Below, in pieces: positions 26,915-35,373 of a stretch of 64,000 nucleotides of DNA (positions are counted from its first letter, which is position 1; the number at the start of each line of letters is the position of its first letter). The notes beneath the pieces are model-generated. The model searched no databases. It was given only the letters and a program-made list of their open reading frames with translations, and was not told the DNA's origin. This DNA is from Octadecabacter temperatus (GTDB lineage: Bacteria; Pseudomonadota; Alphaproteobacteria; Rhodobacterales; Rhodobacteraceae): NCBI RefSeq assembly GCF_001187845.1, contig NZ_CP012160.1, positions 2,974,501 to 3,038,500 on the forward strand. The letters are read 5' to 3'. A program made the position numbers and the translations under genes.

Positions 26915-28224
26915 TCGGTTAGACCTTTGGGAAACCCACCTTTAATTTCCACAACACGCTGCGGGAATGGGATTTCAATCCCAGCTTCTTTCAGCGCATT
27001 CCAAACCGCAAAGCGCACATGGCTGCGGTACTTGTAGCGGCCATCATCGATACCGTTGACCCAGAATTCGACGATGAAATCGATCCCACTGTCGCCAAAG
27101 TTCTCTAGCTCAATATCAGGTGGCATCGGATCGTTAAGAACAAAATCAAGCGCGGCAACTGCGGGGCCAACGATGTCAGGGATTTTGTTGATGTCCGTGT
27201 CATAGCTGACGGAAAAGGTGACGTCATAACGGTTCGCGGAACCACTATCGGAATAGTTAATAACACGCGTGACAATGAAGTCTTCGTTCGGGACAACGAT
27301 CCACTTGCCGTCGTAGGTTTCCAAGATAGCAGCGCGCGCTGTCATCTTGACGATCGTACCGGCCTCACCGCCATCAAGTTCAACATAGTCACCGACAGTC
27401 GCCTGCCCTTCGAGTAGCAAGATAACGCCCGACACAAAGTTCGAAGCAATCTTTTGAAGACCAAAACCAATACCAACACCAAGCGCACCCGTCAGAACCG
27501 CAAGTGAGTTTAGTGGAACGCCTGCAATGTTCATTGCCACCAAAAACGCAGCACCAAAGATCGCGATCTCGGTCGCTTTGGCCGCCAACTGCCGTGTTGC
27601 AGGCCGCATTTCCTGCTTATCAATCATTGCGCTACTTTGATCGTTAGACCAACGGCCAAGCCAGAACATGATCGTCGCGACCACGAGGAACCGCAAAAGT
27701 CCTAGCACAGAAAACGACATATTGCCCAAGGGTACCACTGTCGCTTCGAGCCATGCGAGGACCGGATCAAGAAAGCCCAGCGCATAAACCGCTGCAAACG
27801 GAACAAGAACCAACTTGCCGATCATTTTCAACAATGGATCGCTTAGCATGTCGCGCACAAAGGCCCGCGCTGCGAGGAACAGGAAGACGCGCTTACCGAA
27901 CGCGATGACTTCGCCTGAGCCAAAGATCGAACGGGTTACTTGTTCGCCAATCGCTGTCAATCCAAACGCCAAAAGCGGCAGAAGAAGAGGAAGGAAAATC
28001 AGGATGAACCGCCGCGCATGTGACAGGATATTGGTGTTGTCTTTGGCTGGTGTCAGGAGTTTCGTGATACGTGGGTTGGCCTTGCGGGTAATGAAAACCG
28101 CAGCAAAGTAAGCGCCAACCAAAAGTGCAAACTGCACCCAGTTCGCAGGGTCAATCATCCAAGCAAGCGCGAATTCAAAGACTGGCATCACGTAGCTTAG
28201 GGCGGTGTTCAAAAGATCATTCAT
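26911..28224 (-). CDS. MscS-family mechanosensitive channel
   Basis: 437 residues. About five membrane segments precede the pore helix region (LTGALGVGIGFGLQKIASNFVSGVILL) and the MscS beta-domain (TVGDYVEL, GTIVKMTARAAILETYDGKWIVVPN). A soluble cage domain and a short tail follow. The channel releases solutes on sudden osmotic down-shock. The extra N-terminal membrane helices compared with E. coli MscS (three) place it in the longer MscS-like group. It is translationally coupled to the flavoprotein gene, with no obvious functional link. Confidence 0.93.
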   Translation of the reverse strand: MNDLLNTALSYVMPVFEFALAWMIDPANWVQFALLVGAYFAAVFITRKANPRITKLLTPAKDNTNILSHARRFILIFLPLLLPLLAFGLTAIGEQVTRSIFGSGEVIAFGKRVFLFLAARAFVRDMLSDPLLKMIGKLVLVPFAAVYALGFLDPVLAWLEATVVPLGNMSFSVLGLLRFLVVATIMFWLGRWSNDQSSAMIDKQEMRPATRQLAAKATEIAIFGAAFLVAMNIAGVPLNSLAVLTGALGVGIGFGLQKIASNFVSGVILLLEGQATVGDYVELDGGEAGTIVKMTARAAILETYDGKWIVVPNEDFIVTRVINYSDSGSANRYDVTFSVSYDTDINKIPDIVGPAVAALDFVLNDPMPPDIELENFGDSGIDFIVEFWVNGIDDGRYKYRSHVRFAVWNALKEAGIEIPFPQRVVEIKGGFPKGLTE

Positions 28225-28268
28225 ATTGTTCCATTACACCACGTGGCCTTGCATTAAAACGGGCATCA

Positions 28269-28874
28269 TCAACCGATCAATGCTTTGATTGCAGCAACCT
28301 GTGTTGGGTGCGCTTTCAGCGCGGGGTCAATTAGGTCAATCGTGTCAACCGCAAGGTCTGCGCTGCTGATCTGATCAATCAACCCGAGCGAGAGGGCCTC
28401 AGGTGCATCAACTTTTGCGCCTGTCAGTAATATGCGTTTCGTGGCCGACGGTCCGATCAACGCACGCATCCGTTCTGGGTCAGACGGCTGTGGCAGCACG
28501 CCCATCTTAATCACAGGATAAAAGAACTTTGCGGTCTCAACGGCAATACGTAGATCGCAAGCCAACACCATCCCGAATGCCCCACCCGCACAGGACCCAT
28601 TCAACGATGCAACGCTAAGGCCCTTAAATGATGCGACCGCAGACGAAAGACGTTCCCATTCAGTCGAAGTCGCCAGCGTCCCACCACGCACATCATCAAG
28701 ATCGGCACCTGCGCTAAATACTTTACCTGCGCCGGTGAGAACCAACACAGGCTGGTCAGCGCGTTCAACGCAGTCAGCAAGCTCAGAAAGCATGACTTCG
28801 TTTAAGGCATTCGCTTTGTCGGGGCGGTTGATCTTGAGCGTCAGCGCACCGTCGGAAACGGTTGCATCAATCAT
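28269..28874 (-). CDS. enoyl-CoA hydratase/isomerase family protein
   Basis: 201 residues, short for the crotonase family (about 255-260). The N-terminal NRPDKANALNEVML and oxyanion-hole regions (FSAGADLDD, SLNGSCAGGAFGMVLACDLRIA) are present. What is missing is much of the C-terminal helical trimerisation region. The catalytic Glu pair of true hydratases is not evident. Its start overlaps the stop of the SDR gene (ATGA), suggesting the two act in one fatty- or acyl-CoA-related pathway, not identified. Confidence 0.82.
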   Translation of the reverse strand: MIDATVSDGALTLKINRPDKANALNEVMLSELADCVERADQPVLVLTGAGKVFSAGADLDDVRGGTLATSTEWERLSSAVASFKGLSVASLNGSCAGGAFGMVLACDLRIAVETAKFFYPVIKMGVLPQPSDPERMRALIGPSATKRILLTGAKVDAPEALSLGLIDQISSADLAVDTIDLIDPALKAHPTQVAAIKALIG

Positions 28875-29620
28875 ATCAAGCCAACTTTCTTGCGTACGCG
28901 TTCGTCGCGCAAGGAAACATCGTCGCCCAAGAACTCGTCAGCTTCTTCACAACACATCCATACAAGCGTTCTTGCAGGCCATTCGGGTGGGACATGGTCC
29001 GACCATTCAAGCTGGCTAACAGGGTTTATTCCCGACGCCTTGATGTCGCGCTGCATGTCGGTCGCGACAGTGCCGGGGGACAAGCCCAGAATGCGCAACC
29101 CGTGTTCACGGGCTTCTTTGTCCGCGCACCGCGTCAGCATGTATGCGCCAGCTTTAGACGAACAGTAGGACGACCAAGCTTCAACAGGGCCATGGGCGGC
29201 ACCCGAAGAAATCGTAATAATCGTTCCTTTACCGCGTTTGATCATATCGGGCATCGCAGCCCGCATCCCGTTGAAAACCCCTTTGAGGTTTACATCTATC
29301 GTTTTACCCCAAGCATCGGGATCGGCCTCTGCCAAGTGACTGATCGGGTCCAGAAGGCCAGCGTTACCAATGAATACATCAAGCGGTCCAAAGGCGCTTA
29401 CCGTTTCATCAATCGCGCGCACAACGTCCTCGTAGGACGACACGTCACACGGAATGGCGATCGCCGCTTCGCCAATTTCAGCGGCCAATTCCGCTATTTG
29501 ACCACCTGAGCGCGCAACCAACGCGACTTTCGCGCCCGCATCGGCGAAAGCCCGCGCACTGGCCGCACCAATGCCGCGACTTGCTCCTGTGATCAAAACA
29601 ACCTTGTTCTTCAAATCCAT
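28871..29620 (-). CDS. short-chain dehydrogenase/reductase
   Basis: 249 residues, classical SDR length. The cofactor motif TGASRGIG is near residue 12, then NAG (IGNAGLL), the catalytic Ser in ITISSGA and Tyr-x-x-x-Lys in YCSSKAG. The late FLGDDVSLRDERVRKK is a tail often seen in Rhodobacterales members. Substrate unknown. It is first in a two-gene operon with the crotonase-family gene and diverges from the DUF2125 genes. Confidence 0.88.
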   Translation of the reverse strand: MDLKNKVVLITGASRGIGAASARAFADAGAKVALVARSGGQIAELAAEIGEAAIAIPCDVSSYEDVVRAIDETVSAFGPLDVFIGNAGLLDPISHLAEADPDAWGKTIDVNLKGVFNGMRAAMPDMIKRGKGTIITISSGAAHGPVEAWSSYCSSKAGAYMLTRCADKEAREHGLRILGLSPGTVATDMQRDIKASGINPVSQLEWSDHVPPEWPARTLVWMCCEEADEFLGDDVSLRDERVRKKVGLI

Positions 29621-29697
29621 GCTCGATTCCCTCGAAAACTGCGCTCGCAGTACTATGTTAAGATATGCCGTAACGTTTTCCTGACCTTGACCCTACG

Positions 29698-29733
29698 GCG
29701 CAGACTTGAAAAGCTCTGCGCAACAATTTTTTT
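29698..29733 (+). promoter_or_regulatory. hairpin plus T run in the leader of the first DUF2125 gene
   Basis: GCGCAGA and TCTGCGC pair across a ten-base loop. CAACAA and then seven Ts follow, ending 17 bases before the ATG at 29751. No plus-strand gene lies just upstream, so it could be an attenuator in this gene's own leader. The five-base gap between stem and T run makes it weak as a terminator. Confidence 0.4.
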
Positions 29734-29750
29734 AGCAAGAGAGCAATTCC

Positions 29751-31262
29751 ATGAAGAGCATTCGCCATTCCGCAATCATCGCTGCCGTTCTGTGCGGCAC
29801 CACCGCAACCGCCGACGTTACTGCCCAACAAGTTTGGGACAATTGGACCGACCAGATGGAGGTTTACGGCCAAGGCTTCTCCACAAGTGGTGAAGATATG
29901 TCCGGTGATACTCTGACTATTTCTGACGTAAAAATCGAAATGTCTGATGACGAAGCATCGGTTTCCGCGAACCTTGGTGACATCATGCTCGTTGAGAATG
30001 GCGACGGAACGGTCACAATTACAGTGCCGGACAACTACCCAATCGAACTGAATTTCTCGCCAGAGTACGGCGACCCTTCCGCGGTTAACCTTGCGGTCGA
30101 ACATGAAGGCATGGTCCTGAATGTATCTGGCGACCCTGAGGCGATGGTTTATGACATCAAAGCTGACAGATATGCGATCAGCGTTGATAGCCTCGAAGGT
30201 CAGGCGGGCGAGGAAGTTGAATTGAAGGACGCCATGTTCGCGATGATCGATCTGGCCGGTACGTACTCGGTTAAGACCGACAACCTGACGCGTATCGCTT
30301 ATGCGTTTAATGTTGGCGCGCTCGATATCGATGTTCTGTTCAACGAGATTGGCGGTGACGGGATCGTAAGCGCAAACGCTGACCTTGCTGACCTTGATAT
30401 GTTCGCAAACATCGCCACGCCGATTGATATGGACATGGAGGCAGAGATGCCTCCGTTCGTCGACGGTTTGGCGCTCGAGGGTGGATACACCTTTGGCGCT
30501 GTCAGCTATGCGTTTGACATTGACGTTGATGGAGAAGCTGCATCAGGAACCGCGTCCGTTGATCACGGCTCACTTGGCTTTGATATGGATATTGATGGCA
30601 TCGCCTACGTTGGTGAATCTCACGATATCAACATCAGCATGCTGATCCCGGAAGAAATTCCCTTCCCGCTTGACGTATCAATGGGCAAATACGGTTTCGA
30701 TTTCCAAATCCCGCTGAGCCAAGGCGAAGGTGGCCCGCGTGACGCGCGTTTGGCATTCGATTTCACCGATCTCGCGGTCAGCGATGCCATTTGGAACATG
30801 GCGGATCCTCAGAACATTCTGCCGCGTGATGCGCTGACAATTGCGCTTGGCTTAGATGCACAGGTCACTCCGTTCTTTGATTTTCTTGATCCAGCGCAGC
30901 AAGAAGCCGCAATGATGTCGGACATCCCTGGTGAGCTTAACGGTGCCCAGATTACTGAGCTAACGGTTCGCGGTGCGGGTGCCGAAATCACGGGTGAAGG
31001 CGCGTTTACTTTCGACAACAGCGATCTTGAAACATTCGACGGCTTGCCGCGCCCTGAAGGTCAGGTCAACTTCGCAATCAACGGTGTGAATGGTCTGGTG
31101 GATAAACTGATCCAAATGGGCCTGATCCCAGAAGAAGAAGCCATGATGCCACGCATGATGCTCGGCATGTTCGCGACGCCAGTTGGCGACGATATGCTTA
31201 CCTCGACGATTGAAGTGAACAGCGAAGGTCACCTTCTCGCAAATGGTCAGCGGCTTCGCTAG
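29751..31262 (+). CDS. DUF2125 protein, first of a tandem pair
   Basis: 503 residues. A signal peptide (MKSIRHSAIIAAVLCGTTATA) leads to a periplasmic protein of mostly beta-strand character, rich in Asp, Gly and Met and low in Cys. The pattern LNGAQITELTVRGAGAEITGEGAFTF, then FDGLPRPEGQVNFAINGVNGLVDKL, matches DUF2125, found mainly in alphaproteobacteria. The C-terminus (MMPRMMLGMFATPVGDDML... NSEGHLLANGQRLR) is almost the same as in the next gene. Function unknown. The family recalls lipid-carrier AsmA/DUF945-like folds, which is only a thought. Confidence 0.85.
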   Translation: MKSIRHSAIIAAVLCGTTATADVTAQQVWDNWTDQMEVYGQGFSTSGEDMSGDTLTISDVKIEMSDDEASVSANLGDIMLVENGDGTVTITVPDNYPIELNFSPEYGDPSAVNLAVEHEGMVLNVSGDPEAMVYDIKADRYAISVDSLEGQAGEEVELKDAMFAMIDLAGTYSVKTDNLTRIAYAFNVGALDIDVLFNEIGGDGIVSANADLADLDMFANIATPIDMDMEAEMPPFVDGLALEGGYTFGAVSYAFDIDVDGEAASGTASVDHGSLGFDMDIDGIAYVGESHDINISMLIPEEIPFPLDVSMGKYGFDFQIPLSQGEGGPRDARLAFDFTDLAVSDAIWNMADPQNILPRDALTIALGLDAQVTPFFDFLDPAQQEAAMMSDIPGELNGAQITELTVRGAGAEITGEGAFTFDNSDLETFDGLPRPEGQVNFAINGVNGLVDKLIQMGLIPEEEAMMPRMMLGMFATPVGDDMLTSTIEVNSEGHLLANGQRLR

Positions 31263-31285
31263 AATTAACCAAGAGTAACATTTTA

Positions 31286-31320
31286 GCGGCGTCTGAATAG
31301 TTCAGGCGCCGCACATTTTT
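31286..31320 (+). terminator. hairpin between the two DUF2125 genes
   Basis: GCGGCGTCTGAA and TTCAGGCGCCGC form a 12-bp stem (one G-U pair, loop TAG), followed by ACATTTTT. It is likely a partial or full terminator 14 bases before the next ATG. Confidence 0.7.
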
Positions 31321-31333
31321 CAGGAGACAAACC

Positions 31334-32839
31334 ATGACGTATCGTTTGGCGACGAGCTTTATCGCCCTTTCCACTGCCCTCGCAGCGCCAGCACTGGCGG
31401 ATGTAAACGCAGCAGATGTATGGTCAAACCAGCAAGCACTGTACGCTGGAATGGGCGCTACGTTGAGCGGTGAGATTTCTGGTGATCAGCTGGTTAACCC
31501 AGAGATCAACGTCATTCTTCCAGAAGGCATCGCGAGTTTTCAGATCAAGACTGACGCAGTATCCATGATTGAAAACAGCGACGGTTCTGTAACGATCGAA
31601 TACCCATCCCCGATGACGCTCACTGTCGCAGGCGGCGCGCAGGGCGAAGGCAGCTTTAGCGCGACTGCAACCATGACGCATGATGGTTACACAGTAACAG
31701 CGTCAGGCAACCCGGGTGATGTCGCGTACGTTTCTGAAGGCAATAATCTGCGCTTCGAAATTGGCGACGTTTCCGTAGACGGCGCAACCGGCCTCGAGAA
31801 AATCGCAATTGAAGGTTTCATGACCCTCGCCAACTGGGGCGGCACGTCCCAAGTGACAGAAGGCAACCTGATTACATACACTGCAGATACAGAAATTGGC
31901 GCATCAGAAGCGGACTTCACGTTCAGCGTCGACAATATCACGTCGCGCAGCCAGCAAATCACCCAGCCGATGACGTCTTCAATCGACGCGACATTCCAGG
32001 TTGGCGGTTCTGACGTCATGAACTTGTCTGAAGCGCTTCGTAATGGTTTGTCTGTGGTCGCCCGAAGCACTGGCGAAGGCAATTCGTCTTCAACAGAAAC
32101 CACGCTGGACGGTGATGTCATCAACACGCAAAAAACATCAACTGGCGCGCAAGAATTTGCGCTTTCCTTCACTGAAGAAGGCCTTGCGATGAACGGCGAA
32201 GCAAATGCTTTTGCGATGACAATGTTTGAACCGTTGCTGTTCCCAGGTGAGCTCGATCTTGGTATTGGCGCGCTCTCAATGGACTATGACGTTCCGTTGA
32301 ATGCCTCTGATGAGCCACAAGATTTCCGCATCGCGACGGGGCTGAAGGACGTGACAGTTGGCGATTCAATCTGGGGTATGATTGATCCAACAGGTCAACT
32401 GCCACGCGATCCTGCGGAAATCTCGTTCGACGTCACAGGTGTTGGCACGAACGGTATGGATCTGCTCGACATCGCAGCGATGGTCGGCCTGATGGGACCT
32501 CCACCAATCGAGATTGATGAAGTGACCATTGAAAACTTGCGGATCGCCGCTGTCGGCGCTGAAGCGACGGCTACCGGTGCGATGACGTTTGACTGGACCG
32601 ATTTCCAGACAATTCCAGGTATTGCGCGCCCTGAAGGGACAGTAACCGTGAACCTAACCGGTGCGAACGCGCTGATGGATAAACTGGTTGCGATGGGTAT
32701 CATTCCTGAAGAAGAGCTGATGATGCCACGCATGATGATGGGTATGTTCGCCACGCCCGTTGGTGACGACATGCTGGAATCTGTTCTAGAAGTGAACAGC
32801 GAAGGGCACGTTTTGGCCAACGGCCAACGCCTTCAGTAA
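31334..32839 (+). CDS. DUF2125 protein, second of a tandem pair
   Basis: 501 residues. The signal peptide MTYRLATSFIALSTALAAPALA is followed by VNAADVWSNQQALYAGMGA, parallel to ADVTAQQVWDNWTDQMEVYG in the first copy. The last 60 residues are nearly identical between the copies (LMDKLVAMGIIPEEELMMPR), while the middle has diverged widely. This points to an old duplication with strong constraint at the C-terminal end. CAGGAG precedes the ATG. Periplasmic, function unknown. Confidence 0.85.
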   Translation: MTYRLATSFIALSTALAAPALADVNAADVWSNQQALYAGMGATLSGEISGDQLVNPEINVILPEGIASFQIKTDAVSMIENSDGSVTIEYPSPMTLTVAGGAQGEGSFSATATMTHDGYTVTASGNPGDVAYVSEGNNLRFEIGDVSVDGATGLEKIAIEGFMTLANWGGTSQVTEGNLITYTADTEIGASEADFTFSVDNITSRSQQITQPMTSSIDATFQVGGSDVMNLSEALRNGLSVVARSTGEGNSSSTETTLDGDVINTQKTSTGAQEFALSFTEEGLAMNGEANAFAMTMFEPLLFPGELDLGIGALSMDYDVPLNASDEPQDFRIATGLKDVTVGDSIWGMIDPTGQLPRDPAEISFDVTGVGTNGMDLLDIAAMVGLMGPPPIEIDEVTIENLRIAAVGAEATATGAMTFDWTDFQTIPGIARPEGTVTVNLTGANALMDKLVAMGIIPEEELMMPRMMMGMFATPVGDDMLESVLEVNSEGHVLANGQRLQ

Positions 32840-32864
32840 ACCTGAGGTTTAACGCCTTCAGTAA
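32826..32864 (+). repeat. 14-bp direct repeat across the stop of the second DUF2125 gene
   Basis: AACGCCTTCAGTAA, the last codons and stop (32826-32839), recurs at 32851-32864 after an 11-base gap. It looks like a small local duplication. Confidence 0.6.
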
Positions 32865-32872
32865 CAACAATT

Positions 32873-32902
32873 CGAGGCGGCCTGCACTTGCGGGCCGCCT
32901 CG
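32873..32902 (+). terminator. GC-rich hairpin after the second DUF2125 gene
   Basis: CGAGGCGGCC and GGCCGCCTCG form a 10-bp stem, extendable by TGC/GCG with a G-T pair. No T run follows, so as a terminator it is uncertain; it may protect the message end or slow read-through into the PmbA gene. Confidence 0.45.
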
Positions 32903-32939
32903 TCTCACATTACGTCCTGAGGCAAGTAAAGGACGTCAC

Positions 32940-34286
32940 ATGACCAAAACACTTGCAGACCTCACACACCGATTGATTGATGCCGCCAAAGCTGCGGGTG
33001 CTGATAGCGCCGATGCAGTTGCCGTTGCTGGCACGTCCGTGTCGATTGACGTGCGCAACAGCGTGCTTGAACAGGCGGAACGATCCGAAAGCACTGACAT
33101 CGGTTTGCGGGTTTTTGTTGGGCATCGCTCTGCCAATGTTTCCGCGTCCGACACCAGCGATCGCACCGTCGAGGAAATGGCAGCTCGTGCTGTCGCGATG
33201 GCGAACGAAGCACCAGAAGACCCGCACGCTGGCATTGCGGACGCAGACCAGCTGGCGACCGACATTGATGCGACGCGATTGGACCTCGTTGATGCAGGAG
33301 ATGAGCCCGATCCAAAATGGTTAGAAGAGCAGGCCCGCATCGCCGAGGCCGCAGCGATGGCGGTCGATGGCGTTGCGCAGGTTCAGTCTACGTCTGCAAC
33401 TTACGGTCGCCGTCAGGCCCATCTGGCTGCCTCCAACGGTTTCTCAGGCGGTTCCGAAAGCACAGGCCACTCGCTTAGCTCTGTTGCGATTTCAGGAAGC
33501 GGAACTGGAATGGAGCGCGACTATGATTTCGACAGCCGCATCCACTTGTCCGACATGCGCGACGCGGCCAAGATTGGTCGCATCGCGGGGGAACGCGCTG
33601 TTGCACGCCACGGCGCCCGCAAGCCGAAAACAGGCACCTATCCGGTATTGTTTGATGAACGTATCGCGTCATCCTTAATCGGCCACCTTCTGGCCGCTAG
33701 CAACGGCGCGATGATCGCACGGGGCTCTTCTTGGTTGCTTGGCAAAGATGGAAAGCAGGTTTTGCCGAAAGGTATGAACCTAATCGAGACCCCTCACCGC
33801 GCCCGCGTTGCCGGGTCGCGCTTGTTTGACGGTGAAGGGCTGCCAACCTCTGAACGCAAGATCATCGATGATGGCGTACTCACCGGTTGGACAATGGACC
33901 TCGCCACTGCGCGCAAACTTGGGCTTCAAAGCACAGGTTCAGCATCCCGTGGCACATCCGGCCCACCGTCCCCGTCCGTGTCACACCTGACACTGACGCA
34001 AGGCGACCAAAGCCCTGCCGAGATCATCAAAGACATGGGAACGGGACTGCTTATCACGTCGATGATCGGCTCAACGATCAACCCCAACACAGGTGACTAT
34101 TCACGCGGCGCATCTGGTTTTTGGATTGAGAATGGCGAAATTTCTTACCCTGTGAACGAATGTACGGTCGCCGGTAACCTGCACGATATGCTGGCGCGGA
34201 TCATACCAGCCAACGATGCGCGAACACATTTCAGTCGGGTCATACCATCGTTGATGATCGACGGGATGACACTCGCCGGTGCCTAA
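32940..34286 (+). CDS. pmbA: TldD/PmbA family protein (TldE-type)
   Basis: 448 residues. The sequence opens as PmbA (TldE), with VRNSVLEQAERSESTDIGLRVFVGHRSA. It later has RKLGLQSTGSASRG and NPNTGDYSRGASGFWIENGEI followed by NECTVAGNLHDML. TldD/TldE form a heterodimeric protease that degrades unfolded peptides. The HExxxH zinc motif belongs to TldD; this copy lacks it, as TldE does. The partner gene is not in the window. Confidence 0.9.
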   Translation: MTKTLADLTHRLIDAAKAAGADSADAVAVAGTSVSIDVRNSVLEQAERSESTDIGLRVFVGHRSANVSASDTSDRTVEEMAARAVAMANEAPEDPHAGIADADQLATDIDATRLDLVDAGDEPDPKWLEEQARIAEAAAMAVDGVAQVQSTSATYGRRQAHLAASNGFSGGSESTGHSLSSVAISGSGTGMERDYDFDSRIHLSDMRDAAKIGRIAGERAVARHGARKPKTGTYPVLFDERIASSLIGHLLAASNGAMIARGSSWLLGKDGKQVLPKGMNLIETPHRARVAGSRLFDGEGLPTSERKIIDDGVLTGWTMDLATARKLGLQSTGSASRGTSGPPSPSVSHLTLTQGDQSPAEIIKDMGTGLLITSMIGSTINPNTGDYSRGASGFWIENGEISYPVNECTVAGNLHDMLARIIPANDARTHFSRVIPSLMIDGMTLAGA

Positions 34287-35049
34287 CACTGACCTCAAAC
34301 TTTTAATCGAAGCCGCACGATCTGCGGGCGAAATCGCGCGGGGATATTTCAACACCTCGCCCGAGGTTTGGGAAAAATCCGGCGGCCAAGGCCCTGTGAC
34401 CGAAGCCGACTTGCACGTGAACCGCCAACTTTCTGCTGACCTGCAAGGCGCACGGCCAGACTACGGCTGGCTGTCAGAAGAAACCGAAGACGGCCATGGG
34501 CGTTTAAAGACGGACCGCCAGTTTATCATCGACCCTATCGATGGGACACGTTCGTTCATCGAGGGAAGCAAAGATTGGGCGCACTCATTGGCGGTTTCTG
34601 AGAATGGGGTGGTCACAGCAGCGGTCGTCTACCTTCCTATGCGTGACGCGATGTATACGGCGACATTGGGTGGCGGTGCGTCGCTAAACGGCGCACCGCT
34701 TTTTGCGCCAAAGGACAAACCCATCGATACAGCGACGGTCCTGTCTTCAAAACCGAACATGGATCCGAAATACTGGGCAACGACTGCCCCTCCGTTTAAG
34801 CGCGCGTTCCGCTCTTCGCTTGCGTATCGCCTTGCGCTTGTAGCTGAAGGTCGATTCGACGGAATGCTCACGCTGCGCCCGACGTGGGAATGGGACGTTG
34901 CCGCTGGTATACTTATCGTCTCTGAGGCTGGCGGCACCGCGAGCGACCAAGCCGGTAAAACGGCTATTTTCAATAATCCGCATCCGCAAATAAACGGCAC
35001 CGTCGCGGCGGGCGGAATTCATGCGGCGCTAATCGACGCACTTGCCTGA
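34279..35049 (+). CDS. inositol-monophosphatase/CysQ family phosphatase
   Basis: 256 residues. The metal motifs are Asp85 in DPIDGTRSF and, at the C-terminal end, WEWDVAAGILIVSEAGG. These define the lithium-sensitive phosphatase family. 3'(2'),5'-bisphosphate nucleotidase (CysQ, clearing PAP) is the most likely activity, but inositol-1-phosphatase cannot be excluded. It starts with GTG at 34279, eight bases inside the end of the PmbA gene. Confidence 0.88.
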   Translation: MPNTDLKLLIEAARSAGEIARGYFNTSPEVWEKSGGQGPVTEADLHVNRQLSADLQGARPDYGWLSEETEDGHGRLKTDRQFIIDPIDGTRSFIEGSKDWAHSLAVSENGVVTAAVVYLPMRDAMYTATLGGGASLNGAPLFAPKDKPIDTATVLSSKPNMDPKYWATTAPPFKRAFRSSLAYRLALVAEGRFDGMLTLRPTWEWDVAAGILIVSEAGGTASDQAGKTAIFNNPHPQINGTVAAGGIHAALIDALA

Positions 35050-35115
35050 TCTGCTTTACCATTTGCGCCCTAAGCCATAGGGTTGCGGCAACGTAATTTG
35101 ACCCACAGGTACCCT

Positions 35116-35358
35116 ATGTCTCAGCGTCTTCACCTCGTCTTTGGCGGCGAACTCATCGATCCAACTAAAAATGCATTTAAGGATGTCGAAGACATTCACA
35201 TCGTTGGCATGTTCCCCAACTACGAGACCGCTTTCAACGCGTGGAAATCCGAAGCACAAAAGACAGTCGACAACGCGCATATGCGTTACTTCATCGCGCA
35301 CATTCACCGACTGCGCGAAGAAGGCGTTGAAGCCTCTTCGACCGAAGAACTCGGCTAA
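35116..35358 (+). CDS. DUF4170 protein
   Basis: 80 residues from ATG 35116 (MSQRLHLVFGGELIDP). The segment VGMFPNYETAFNAWKSEAQKTVDNAHMRYFIAHIHRL is DUF4170, a small cytoplasmic alphaproteobacterial family. It lies 15 bases before the Kdo-transferase-like gene and upstream of lpxK, a recurrent setting that suggests a link with lipid A, not proved. The frame extends 11 codons upstream without a better start. Confidence 0.85.
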   Translation: MSQRLHLVFGGELIDPTKNAFKDVEDIHIVGMFPNYETAFNAWKSEAQKTVDNAHMRYFIAHIHRLREEGVEASSTEELG

Positions 35359-35373
35359 GCGGGAATTGGGGCG

